Part shown: in pieces, positions 16,200 through 24,042 of the stretch
Numbering within the stretch: position 1 is the stretch's first letter
Layout of the letters: the number at the start of each line of letters is the position of its first letter
Origin: Paenibacillus naphthalenovorans
Lineage (GTDB): Bacteria; Bacillota; Bacilli; Paenibacillales; NBRC-103111
Direction: 5' to 3'
NCBI RefSeq assembly: GCF_900099895.1
Contig: NZ_FNDY01000007.1
Coordinates: 1-64,000 of the forward strand
DNA length: 64,000 nucleotides
Notes under the pieces: generated by a model
What the model was told of the DNA's origin: nothing
The model's database searches: none
The model's input: the letters and a program-made list of their open reading frames with translations, nothing else
Position numbers and translations under genes: made by a program

Positions 16200-16640
16200 T
16201 TACGCCTCTTCGATTCCTTCGGCCTTAAAGGACAAATCCTTGTTGACGACCGTTTTCCCGGCTTTGACCGAAATGCTCAGCTCCGGGATGATGACATCGA
16301 GCAGCTTTTGCTTGCCGGTCAATCCCTTCTCCGGCGCATCGAATGTGGCCGTAATCGTGAAGCGCGGCTGCGAAGGGATTTTCGTGCCACGCTTCATCGA
16401 GCTCACTCCATAAACCCGGCGAATGACATCCGTATACACCATGCCGCGCTTCAGCTTGCCGTCGATCTTGATCTCGCCGTCGAGAATTTGCGCGATGCGC
16501 TCATTCGTTTCGAGGTATTCTTCCGTTTCGTTCTTGATGCTGATCTCCAGCTCATTGAATTCACCGGCCAGCTCCGGGCCGTTCGGCCCGACGATGGAAA
16601 TCGAAACGTCAAACCCTTGAATTGGTGCCTTCCTCGCCAT
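16200..16640 (-). CDS. Tail tube protein (XkdM-like)
   Basis: 146 aa, beta-rich: QGFDVSISIVGPNGPELAG at the start, then EFNELEISIKNETEEYLETN and DGEIKIDGKLKRGMV, the pattern of contractile-tail tube proteins of the XkdM type. Its start and GGAGGTG ribosome binding site lie inside the 3' end of the ferredoxin gene (32-bp overlap), so its translation is probably coupled to ferredoxin. Confidence 0.9.
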   Translation of the reverse strand: MARKAPIQGFDVSISIVGPNGPELAGEFNELEISIKNETEEYLETNERIAQILDGEIKIDGKLKRGMVYTDVIRRVYGVSSMKRGTKIPSQPRFTITATFDAPEKGLTGKQKLLDVIIPELSISVKAGKTVVNKDLSFKAEGIEEA

Positions 16641-16860
16641 TCTCGATCACCTCCGTCTTTTTATCTTTCTTGTTAGGTTTGCTTGTTTGAATTACTTCTT
16701 CAATGGCCGCAATAGGGCAGGCTGGAATACACAGGTTACAGCTGACGCACGATTTCTCAACGGCGACCTTTTGCCGATCATCCGTGTAGACGAGAGCCTG
16801 TACCGGACAAACCGGGACACAGGCTCCGCACGCGGTGCAGGAATCTTTTACCGTAATCAT
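16609..16860 (-). CDS. 2[4Fe-4S] ferredoxin embedded in the tail operon
   Basis: 83 aa. Two full clusters CxxCxxCxxxCP are seen: CTACGACVPVCP (residues 8-19) and CVSCNLCIPACP (residues 38-49), a bacterial-type 8-Fe ferredoxin of about 57 residues. It is followed by a charged tail (residues 59-83, rich in K and E). It lies between sheath and tube genes, 8 nt after the sheath stop, and overlaps the tube start. Low-potential electron transfer is the family role. Its role in a phage tail operon is unknown: redox support of infection or a structural iron-sulfur part are both possible. Confidence 0.93.
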   Translation of the reverse strand: MITVKDSCTACGACVPVCPVQALVYTDDRQKVAVEKSCVSCNLCIPACPIAAIEEVIQTSKPNKKDKKTEVIENGEEGTNSRV

Positions 16861-16868
16861 GCAGCCAC

Positions 16869-18290
16869 CTACTTTTCATTACCGACCAAGCGCTGAATTG
16901 CGTGGTCGATGTAGTCGGCGGCGTAGATCGGGCGGACGCGGATGCGCGTGTTCAGGATACGCGCCTGTACCATTTCTGCCGGGTTGTTCGAAGCGTCGCA
17001 GACGGTCGGCTTGAAATCGTAGATTTCCTCCTGCTGCTTCATGTTCTGCAGCACCGCGTCGATCTGCGCGGCCAGCGCGGCCCACGTCTTCGGCGTATGC
17101 GGCTCCGAAATGACCCATTGCGTGTCGTTGTAAACCGTCATTTCGATTTTGTCGAAGATGCGCCGGATGTTTGTCTGGTTCCAAGCGGTATCGCTTGCCA
17201 GCGTCAAGCCGTTGCGGATGCGGAAGCCGCGACCTTCAACGAGCGTGATCGGGCTGATCTTCGCTTGCGTGAGCGCTTTGACTTCCGCATACGTGAGCAG
17301 CCGCTCTGTCGACAGGATGCCGTTGATTTGCTTATTGCTCGGGCTGTGATGACCGGGCAGCTGCGCCAATCGTCCGGCGTAATAACCGTCAGGTGCGACA
17401 TAAACGCCTTCCATCTCCTGCGGTTCGACCCACGGATAGGCCATGATGCCGCGCATACTGTCCAGCGACCCGGTGAGCGCCGTGGCAGCGTCGACCGCCG
17501 TTGCTTGCGGCGTATTGAGCACTGCCATGCGCAGCCCTTCGTCCAGCCCTGCATTCGCCGCGTGCGTGAGCAGGGCGGAACGGATCACCGTACTGGACTG
17601 CTGCGCCGCGATCACGACCGAGCAGCGTACCGGGTCGAGCACTCGCAGACCGGAACGGGAACCGTCCGCCGCCAGTGTGCCGACGTAATCGGTGTCAGCT
17701 GTCGTTGCGCCGTCGTCGCCTCCGGCCAGCGGCTGCGCGTCAATCACGTTCGGCAGCTTCGTCGCGCCGGTCACCTTCTTGAAAGTTACATCGCTTGTGC
17801 TGAACGTTCCCACATTGTCGAGCGTCACGCCGTCAAAGACGGTACTCTTGTTGCCGGATATGACGACCAGTTTGACCGTCCCAGCGGAGGTACCAGCAGC
17901 GACAGCAACTTTAATGCCAGTCGATTCCGTGCCGTTTGCCCATTTACCGGGCGAGGTTGCTTCCGCGATGATGCTGTCGGCGTTTGCATCGTCCTTCAGC
18001 GTCAGCTTGGCGGTGGCAATCGATGCGCCACCGATCCGCACCACCACAAAGTCGCTTGCGCCTTGGTTGAACGCGCCGAGCATCGAAAGCGGCCCGGAGA
18101 GGTCGGTTCGAAACTCCCCGAATTGTTGAACGAACTGATCCGGCGAGCCAATTGTCACCGGCTTGTTTAGCGGCCCTTTCGCGAACGTGCCGACGACGCC
18201 GATCCGCCCGAGGCTAACCCCGGAGGCCGGGCGAGGTCCGACGTCGCTTTCATCCACGTCAATGCGTGGCACAATATATTCTTTTGCCAT
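16869..18290 (-). CDS. Contractile tail sheath protein
   Basis: 473 aa with the start at MAKEYIVPRI (GGGAGGAGCG upstream); the longer frame has no ribosome binding site. N-terminal VSLGRIGVVGTFAKGPLNKP, central IMAYPWVEPQEMEGVYVAPD and C-terminal RRIFDKIEMTVYNDTQWVIS are typical of Mu L / XkdK / phage tail sheath proteins. It shows the virion is a myovirus. It overlaps no gene but follows the upstream gene by 4 nt. Confidence 0.95.
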   Translation of the reverse strand: MAKEYIVPRIDVDESDVGPRPASGVSLGRIGVVGTFAKGPLNKPVTIGSPDQFVQQFGEFRTDLSGPLSMLGAFNQGASDFVVVRIGGASIATAKLTLKDDANADSIIAEATSPGKWANGTESTGIKVAVAAGTSAGTVKLVVISGNKSTVFDGVTLDNVGTFSTSDVTFKKVTGATKLPNVIDAQPLAGGDDGATTADTDYVGTLAADGSRSGLRVLDPVRCSVVIAAQQSSTVIRSALLTHAANAGLDEGLRMAVLNTPQATAVDAATALTGSLDSMRGIMAYPWVEPQEMEGVYVAPDGYYAGRLAQLPGHHSPSNKQINGILSTERLLTYAEVKALTQAKISPITLVEGRGFRIRNGLTLASDTAWNQTNIRRIFDKIEMTVYNDTQWVISEPHTPKTWAALAAQIDAVLQNMKQQEEIYDFKPTVCDASNNPAEMVQARILNTRIRVRPIYAADYIDHAIQRLVGNEK

Positions 18291-18294
18291 TGGT

Positions 18295-18783
18295 TCACGC
18301 TCCTCCCTGATCTTGCGCGATATCTCTCTGCAGATGCTCAATCGGCTGGAACGGCGCTTGCTTGCGACGTTCCTCGTAATAAATCGCGGTTACGTCCACT
18401 TGACAGGCATGCAGATTGGAGTTGGACACTTCTGCATAAACCGCTTGAATGCCCTTGACTTCCAAGTCCTCCAGAATGCCGCCCAGGTATCGATTTGAGA
18501 GAAGGGAGAGGCGGATGCGGGAGGCGAGCTCCCACGCCGTGCTTTCTCCGCGTTCCAGCTCGCGGTCGTCCAAGTAGACATAGACCTTGATTTCAGCCTC
18601 TGCGCGGTCGAGGTCGCGCGTGTCTGTTTCGTATTTCACGTTCTCGGCACCAACCGATATCGTCGGCCTGCGCGGTACCGCAAAGCCATTCATCCGGTGA
18701 AAATCCCGGACATCTTGCAAGCCATCGTCGGCCTGCAGGTGCTCGATAATAGCGTCGATGACTTCATACACCTTGCTGTTCAT
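18295..18783 (-). CDS. Putative tail terminator/completion protein (Mu gp37 position)
   Basis: 162 aa. It resembles tail completion proteins in size, beta-rich core (AEIKVYVYLDD) and position between the gpG-like and sheath genes. AVPRRPTISVGAENVKYETD is notable. No definite family motif is recognised. Its start overlaps the stop of the upstream gene by 4 bp. Confidence 0.65.
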   Translation of the reverse strand: MNSKVYEVIDAIIEHLQADDGLQDVRDFHRMNGFAVPRRPTISVGAENVKYETDTRDLDRAEAEIKVYVYLDDRELERGESTAWELASRIRLSLLSNRYLGGILEDLEVKGIQAVYAEVSNSNLHACQVDVTAIYYEERRKQAPFQPIEHLQRDIAQDQGGA

Positions 18784-19388
18784 AGCGAGCCTCCTTCACC
18801 TTCGATGTGGCCGAGCATCGCTTTTTCGATCTTCGATTCGTCTTCCCGCTGGATCATAAGGAACGGTCTTGCCGGGATGACGACTTTCTTCAGCATTAGA
18901 AACTTGCCGCCGCCGACCGGTACGAAGAGCGCCTTCTTGCTTTTCGGACGGATCACGCCGCCGAAATGGTGAATGGCAGCATAGCGCAGCGGCGAGCCGA
19001 CGATGACGGAGGTTCGCTCCACCCGGAACACGATGCTTTTACGCAAATCGCCGGTTTGCTGAAGAATCGGACCGTTTCGGGTTGTCTCGCCGACTTGGCG
19101 AAGATGCTTCGTTTTCGTCGACTCGCGCTTCAAGTTCTGATAGCGTTTCGTTCCTTTGGCCCGATCCTCCGCATCGGCGATGAGCTGCTGCAGCCGCAAG
19201 TCGCTGCGGCTCTTCCACTTTTGCGGTCGACCTTGGGCTTCGAAGTTTTTGTCAACCGACCGAACGATGACTTGGCCGACCCGGCGCAAACCGGGGCGCA
19301 GCTCCTCCGCGCGGAATTCGTACTTGCGCAGCTGCTGCTCGACGTTCTCCAAGCCCTTTGCCTGAATCCGAAACTCTACACCGGCCAT
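18780..19388 (-). CDS. Phage virion morphogenesis protein, Mu gpG family
   Basis: 202 aa. NGPILQQTGDLRKSIVFRV near residue 104, then YAAIHHFGGVIRPK near 132 and PARPFLMI near 170, are the characteristic motifs of gpG/tail-completion S-type proteins. It acts in head-tail joining. It overlaps both neighbours by 4-13 bp, so it is translationally coupled. Confidence 0.9.
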   Translation of the reverse strand: MAGVEFRIQAKGLENVEQQLRKYEFRAEELRPGLRRVGQVIVRSVDKNFEAQGRPQKWKSRSDLRLQQLIADAEDRAKGTKRYQNLKRESTKTKHLRQVGETTRNGPILQQTGDLRKSIVFRVERTSVIVGSPLRYAAIHHFGGVIRPKSKKALFVPVGGGKFLMLKKVVIPARPFLMIQREDESKIEKAMLGHIEGEGGSL

Positions 19389-19816
19389 TGATCTAACGCC
19401 GCCTTCATCGGACTTCGGTTCGGCGTGGTCGTTCCTGCAGAGGGACTCGTCACCTCTCGGGGCAGCGCCACACGTTTCACGCCGGACAAACCGTCCAGTG
19501 TGAGATTTTTTGCGATATGATCAAGGTCGCGTTCGGCCCGGCGAAAGTACACTTGAGCAAGCGGCACCTGCTCGTTGTTCGGGCGGTCGATGTAATCCTG
19601 ATCGACCATGAAGCTGCAGGCGAAGTCTTCCGCGATGGAGACGATCATGGCCGGTACCGGGGCCGAAAATGGCACCATATAGTAGGGACGGAGGCGGTCG
19701 TTGATCCGCGCCTCCGCCTTTTCGATGAACATCGCGTATTGTTCCGGCGTATAGTTGTCCACCCGGACGAAATCCTTCAGCAGCGCCTCGATCCGTTCAG
19801 CCGTCGTGTAGGTCAT
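19376..19816 (-). CDS. Head-tail connector, Mu gp36 (DUF1320) family
   Basis: 146 aa, helical. MTYTTAERIEALLKDFVRVD with EARINDRLRPYYMVPF near residue 35 and IAEDFACSFM fits gp36/DUF1320-like connectors. It lies directly after the capsid gene, as in Mu. The C-terminus is low complexity (SPSAGTTTPNRSP). Confidence 0.8.
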   Translation of the reverse strand: MTYTTAERIEALLKDFVRVDNYTPEQYAMFIEKAEARINDRLRPYYMVPFSAPVPAMIVSIAEDFACSFMVDQDYIDRPNNEQVPLAQVYFRRAERDLDHIAKNLTLDGLSGVKRVALPREVTSPSAGTTTPNRSPMKAALDQWPV

Positions 19817-19829
19817 CGTGGCTCACTCC

Positions 19830-20858
19830 TTACGGAGTCGGATCAACAATCGTCACGACGACGATCCAGTTCGGGTACCGGACATAAGGCATACCGGCGC
19901 GGCCAACCTGAAGCAATACGCCCGGAGCTGCAGGCGGCTGCGTTTCCGCCGCGCGGCTCCAAATACCGGCCAAGCCGTCCGGGTGCTCGCCGATTACGAA
20001 GTCCGTCCGGCCCAGCGGCTCCATTTCGTACTCCTTGCAGCAGATGACGACCTTATCGTCAGGCATCATTTGTTTCACCGTCCGGTTGTAACCGCCAGAG
20101 CCGTTGGAAGTCAGCTCCTCATATACCCGGTTTTCCTCGACAATCTCAAGGCCGCAAATGTGCGTGATCTCGCCATTAGCGAACCGTACCTTGCCCGGAT
20201 CGCGTGCCGTCTCCGCATAAGCGCGGAGCTTCTTGTTCTTCGAAAACTTCGATCTCCGTGTGCTGTTCATGACGATGTGCGTCGGCGGCACCATGCCGTT
20301 TTTCTTGATGAGCAGGATATAATCCTCGATCTCCTCCAAGAAATCGACGTTCACGTCGTCCCAATCCAGCGTGTTATTGACCTTGTGATCTACCGGGATA
20401 CCGGCGTCGACTTGAACACGTTTGCCTGTTACCGGGTCAGTGTAATCGATCCCGCCGAGGAACATTTGCGAACGAAGGAAGTCGTACAGCGTGTCGTTAC
20501 GGTTCGTCAGGTGCTTCACCTGATCGGCCACATACTTCTTGCCGTACTTCTCGTTAACCGTTCCCGGCATGCGCAGGCTGTTCACCACGTCGTTCGGAAT
20601 GTTGTCGCTCTCCCGGCTGTAGATCGGGTCGTGCTGCGTCGTCTCCACTTTGCGGCCATCGGCGAAGCCGTCCGGCGTTTTGCTGTCGACGATCCGCGCC
20701 ATGCCGACGCCGCCGTAAATCTTCTCAACCTTGACGGTTTTCTCTTGAATGTCCCTTACCGGGAAGAATGCGAGCAATTGGGTCGGACGGTTCTCGAATG
20801 TTTTCGCCAGTTCGGTCAACACCGTGCCGCCCAGCGTTTGAATGTCGTTTACGGACAT
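19830..20858 (-). CDS. Major capsid protein (lambda gpE-like)
   Basis: 342 aa. It has PTQLLAFFPVRDIQEKTVKV at the N-terminus, a central MFLGGIDYTDPVTGKRVQVD, and NGMVPPTHIVMNSTRRSKFS near residue 187, the pattern of HK97-fold gpE-type capsids rather than Mu gpT. Ribosome binding site AAGGAGG. It follows the protease/scaffold gene. Confidence 0.93.
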   Translation of the reverse strand: MSVNDIQTLGGTVLTELAKTFENRPTQLLAFFPVRDIQEKTVKVEKIYGGVGMARIVDSKTPDGFADGRKVETTQHDPIYSRESDNIPNDVVNSLRMPGTVNEKYGKKYVADQVKHLTNRNDTLYDFLRSQMFLGGIDYTDPVTGKRVQVDAGIPVDHKVNNTLDWDDVNVDFLEEIEDYILLIKKNGMVPPTHIVMNSTRRSKFSKNKKLRAYAETARDPGKVRFANGEITHICGLEIVEENRVYEELTSNGSGGYNRTVKQMMPDDKVVICCKEYEMEPLGRTDFVIGEHPDGLAGIWSRAAETQPPAAPGVLLQVGRAGMPYVRYPNWIVVVTIVDPTP

Positions 20859-20924
20859 AGGATATTTGCCTCCTTATGGGTTCATATGGAAAATAGGACT
20901 ATCTGCCGATGCGTCGGTAGCATG

Positions 20925-21446
20925 TTACTGATTCTTTGACAGCTCGGGCACCACGTCTCCGTAGAGCGAAGCTGCATTTGTGCCGGGCGGGTTAAAGTGC
21001 TTTTGCCCGAACTGAGAGAGGCGCACGCGGTTTTCCTGCGGCAGCGCTTCGAGCAATCCGAAAATGGCATCGTCCAGCGGCTTTTGCTCCGTGTCCGAAA
21101 GCTTCACCAGCGTTCCTGCAGGAGCGGCCAGCAGGATAGCTTTTGCTTTGTCGCACAATACCGGCGGCACGCCTTGTGCAACGAGCGCCGCCATCTTGCT
21201 TTCGATAGTGGACTGCCGCTGCGCAAGTACTACTTGGCCCGTCGTCTGTTCGGCAGTATCGATCCGCTTTTTCAGCTCGTCATAATCGGCCAGCTTGCGA
21301 CGTTCCTCCTCAGACAATCCACTCGCTGCGCCGCCTCGGGCCGCGCCGAACTGAAACAGGGAGAAGATCCCGGATAGCCCATCGGACAGCTTTTTCAGCA
21401 GGGTGTTTTGCTCCTGCAGCAAATCTTCTTGCTTCTTGGTTTCCAT
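20925..21446 (-). CDS. Scaffold protein from an internal start (Mu Z-like)
   Basis: 173 aa, the in-frame C-terminal part of the protease gene. ATG at 21446 (METKKQEDLL) is preceded by GAGGAGGT at 10-nt spacing, a stronger site than for the full-length product. The product is coiled-coil (EQNTLLKKLSDG; ERRKLADYDELKKRID). Mu makes its scaffold Z from an internal start of gene I, so the same economy is likely here. Confidence 0.7.
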   Translation of the reverse strand: METKKQEDLLQEQNTLLKKLSDGLSGIFSLFQFGAARGGAASGLSEEERRKLADYDELKKRIDTAEQTTGQVVLAQRQSTIESKMAALVAQGVPPVLCDKAKAILLAAPAGTLVKLSDTEQKPLDDAIFGLLEALPQENRVRLSQFGQKHFNPPGTNAASLYGDVVPELSKNQ

Positions 21447-21947
21447 CTTTGAATCGACCTCCTCGTAATCCATGAGAAATGTGGTTTTCCCTGCCTTCTG
21501 ATCGGCAAGGAATACAGCCTCCGCATCGGGAAGCTTGGTCAGGAACGGCTCGTTCGTCAGCGCAATGGCCGACAAGACCGGGCCGACCTTTTTGCCGGAT
21601 TCCTTGTCGGAATAATCCGGGTCGTACTCCGCGCTGGCGAACCGGTACCGCTTCGTTTGAATGGCATCGACGACGGTGTAGCTCGTCGGGATTGCAAGGC
21701 CGTACAGAATGTCGCCTTCTTGCTGGATATCGAATACCCATGCTTCTGCAGGCGCATCACCGAACTTGTCGATGCTGCTCGCTTGAATGTCGTGGCCGAT
21801 GCGGATATAAGGCGGTCGGCCAAGCACGCCGCTGCGGAAATTGGCGATCATCGCGTCAAACATTTGCTGCGTCGCCTCGATTTCGCCATAGACCGGATGC
21901 TTCCACCGACCAATGCGGAAAAACGGAATCTTTAATGTCGGGTCCAA
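20925..21947 (-). CDS. Capsid protease with C-terminal scaffold (Mu I/Z-like)
   Basis: About 340 aa. The N-terminal half (DPTLKIPFFRIGRW, RPPYIRIGHD, KVGPVLSAIALTNEPF) is the Mu gpI-like prohead protease. The C-terminal half is helical and charged, like a scaffold. I place the start at a TTG (21947) because a perfect GGAGGTG lies 6 nt before it; ATGs at 21962 and 21980 are alternatives without good sites. An internal ATG at 21446 probably makes free scaffold. It cleaves scaffold and capsid during maturation. Confidence 0.85.
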   Translation of the reverse strand: MDPTLKIPFFRIGRWKHPVYGEIEATQQMFDAMIANFRSGVLGRPPYIRIGHDIQASSIDKFGDAPAEAWVFDIQQEGDILYGLAIPTSYTVVDAIQTKRYRFASAEYDPDYSDKESGKKVGPVLSAIALTNEPFLTKLPDAEAVFLADQKAGKTTFLMDYEEVDSKMETKKQEDLLQEQNTLLKKLSDGLSGIFSLFQFGAARGGAASGLSEEERRKLADYDELKKRIDTAEQTTGQVVLAQRQSTIESKMAALVAQGVPPVLCDKAKAILLAAPAGTLVKLSDTEQKPLDDAIFGLLEALPQENRVRLSQFGQKHFNPPGTNAASLYGDVVPELSKNQ

Positions 21948-21967
21948 CTCATTCACCTCCATGTAGG

Positions 21968-22786
21968 TTATCTGCGCCATCCGCTCGGCAGCGGTTGGGC
22001 GTTGCTCCAATCGATTCGCTTTGGATCGCTCACCACATCCGGCTCAAAGGCCGAATAAATCGGGGAGAGTAGCGACCGGCAGCGGCCATGCAGCGGCGGC
22101 GTATTGTCGGCCAGCTGCGGATCGTTCAGTCGCATCACCTTGCCGTGACGCGAATTGCATTGCACGCTGGTGCGTTGGTCGCGAATCGCTATAAATTCCA
22201 CGTAATCGACGCCATCCTCGGCGAACGACAGCAGCCGCCCCCGGTTCACACCGTAAGTCGTCTCCGTCGTGATGATGAGGGAGGCGCGATCCAGCGCCGC
22301 GCCGAGAATGTCCTGAAGCTTGCTCTCGGCTTCTGGCCGGGAGTATTGATCGTCCAAGTTTCCTTTGACGACGCCCTTCAGCTCGGCGAACAAATCGTCT
22401 GTCACTCGACCGGCGATATAGTTTTCGCGCTCGTCCATCGCCCGGATCGCCTCGACCGGCGTTACCTTGAAGCTGCTGAACGTCGGGGGAGCCATCGCCA
22501 GCTTTTTGCGCTTCTTCCGGTAATGCCGCTTCAGCGCGTTCGTTTCTCGCTTCGCTTGGCGTTTCCCGGATTGAAGGGCTGTACGTCCGGCTTCCTGCAG
22601 CACCTTGTCCAAACCGCCGGGGAGCTGCAGCGTCTCGACCGGCAGCGACCAGCGAATATGCTTCAGCGTGACCGAGCGGACGTTGTCAAGCCATTCCTTA
22701 AATCCGCGCAGCCCTTTGGCTTCGATGCGGTCGATCTCATTCAGGCTCCGTTTGCCGACCGGCTGGAACTGGCGTGCCGCGCTCAT
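21968..22786 (-). CDS. Phage head morphogenesis protein, Mu gpF / SPP1 gp7 family
   Basis: 272 aa. The defining C-terminal motifs are present: IITTETTYGVNRGRL near residue 175, IRDQRTSVQCNSRHGKV near 200 and NTPPLHGRCRSLL near 230. It is a minor head protein acting next to the portal. Its ATG overlaps the portal stop by 4 bp. Confidence 0.93.
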   Translation of the reverse strand: MSAARQFQPVGKRSLNEIDRIEAKGLRGFKEWLDNVRSVTLKHIRWSLPVETLQLPGGLDKVLQEAGRTALQSGKRQAKRETNALKRHYRKKRKKLAMAPPTFSSFKVTPVEAIRAMDERENYIAGRVTDDLFAELKGVVKGNLDDQYSRPEAESKLQDILGAALDRASLIITTETTYGVNRGRLLSFAEDGVDYVEFIAIRDQRTSVQCNSRHGKVMRLNDPQLADNTPPLHGRCRSLLSPIYSAFEPDVVSDPKRIDWSNAQPLPSGWRR

Positions 22787-24042
22787 CCCGTTTCACCTCG
22801 CCAATAGTGGGGGATGTCGGCGAGCTGCGCCTTCTGCGAATCGTCCTCGGCGGGAACCAGTTCGCGATCCGGCAATCCGGCTGTAGATCGCATGTAGGAG
22901 AAGTCCTCCTCGGTGGCCGGGTCCAGCACCCCGATTTCCACATACTGCTTGAAGATTTCGGCGATCAGCTTCTGATAGACAAGCGACACTTGCGCTTCGG
23001 CGAATTGGCCGTAATTTTGTTGCGGCCCGAAGTTGTAATCGATCAGCCGGGCTACGAGCTGCTCGATAAGCGTTTCCGTCAGGCGGCGATAAATGCTGCC
23101 GCTCATCTGGTCGAAGGCGGCGAAGTGACTCTCACCGAGAGCCAAGCTGCCGCTGCGGTCGCCTTCGTCGAAGATGAGCGAAGGAATCAGCAAGGAGCGG
23201 TACAGCATTTTGTTCAAGTACAGGATCGCTTGATGGAAGTTTTCGCCGATGTTGCCCGTCGGGTTATATAAGGTTTTCACATCGACTCCCTTTGTGAAGG
23301 CAAGTGCCGTCTCGTTCTGGATGTTAGAAAGGATGCCGAGCAGATAGTCGATAGCCGAAATCTGCTTCTCTTCGCCGTCGATCTCGACCGTCACCATAGC
23401 GTCCTCGGAGAAAGCGCCAAGCAGCGGCGTGCCGAACCGATCCAGCGCCGTCGCCCACATCTTCAAGATCGTGTCCTTGAGCAACCAGTTTTTGTACGTG
23501 CGCTTCAGCTGGCTGCGCCCGTACAGATTGCCGAAACGCGGGTTGTGCGTGTAAATGATGCACTTGTCCTTCGGTATCTCAATCCGTTCGACCGCAACCC
23601 CGGCCTGTTGGATAACGCCGTTGTCCTTCAGCTTACCGGTAGAGCGGTCAATGTCGAACTTGATGGAGCGCGGATGGTATGTGACCAAGTTGTCGATCAT
23701 GATTTTGCCGGACTTGGCCGTGAAATTGATCTCCGTCGTGGAGTACCCAGCCCACACGGCAGAGAGGATGTCATAGCAGGCAAGCACCAAGCTGCCATTC
23801 ATTTCCTCGAAGCACCGGTTAATAAAATCGCTGATGTCCGGGTTCTCATGATGGTAACGGCCTAGGCGCGAAACGACGGTCGATATGAGAAAATCTACCC
23901 CGCTGCCTATCGTTTCGTCCGTTTCGATCATGCGCTCGTAAACGTCAATGCCAATCGAGTCCGGGTTGCTGGTTCCTAGAGAGAACGAGTACAGCATCCC
24001 GGTGAGCTGCGAGCCGAATTGGCGCATTTCTATACTCGCCAT
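22783..24042 (-). CDS. Portal protein, Mu gp29 (DUF935) family
   Basis: 419 aa. YERMIETDETIGSGVDFLIS near residue 34, YHPRSIKFDIDRSTG near 125, KCIIYTHNPRFGNLYGRSQL near 163 and RSGSLALGESHFAAFDQMSG near 303 are DUF935-type portal motifs. It forms the dodecameric DNA gate of the head. Ribosome binding site GAAGGAGG; it directly follows the large terminase gene. Confidence 0.93.
   Translation of the reverse strand: MASIEMRQFGSQLTGMLYSFSLGTSNPDSIGIDVYERMIETDETIGSGVDFLISTVVSRLGRYHHENPDISDFINRCFEEMNGSLVLACYDILSAVWAGYSTTEINFTAKSGKIMIDNLVTYHPRSIKFDIDRSTGKLKDNGVIQQAGVAVERIEIPKDKCIIYTHNPRFGNLYGRSQLKRTYKNWLLKDTILKMWATALDRFGTPLLGAFSEDAMVTVEIDGEEKQISAIDYLLGILSNIQNETALAFTKGVDVKTLYNPTGNIGENFHQAILYLNKMLYRSLLIPSLIFDEGDRSGSLALGESHFAAFDQMSGSIYRRLTETLIEQLVARLIDYNFGPQQNYGQFAEAQVSLVYQKLIAEIFKQYVEIGVLDPATEEDFSYMRSTAGLPDRELVPAEDDSQKAQLADIPHYWRGETG

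Noticed and set aside
16902..18170. Plus-strand open frame of 422 codons opposite the sheath gene
   Set aside because: Arg/His/Val-rich shadow of the sheath coding strand; no start signal, no family pattern.
19818..20939. Plus-strand open frame of 373 codons opposite the capsid gene
   Set aside because: Shadow of the major capsid gene; no ribosome binding site and no recognisable motif.
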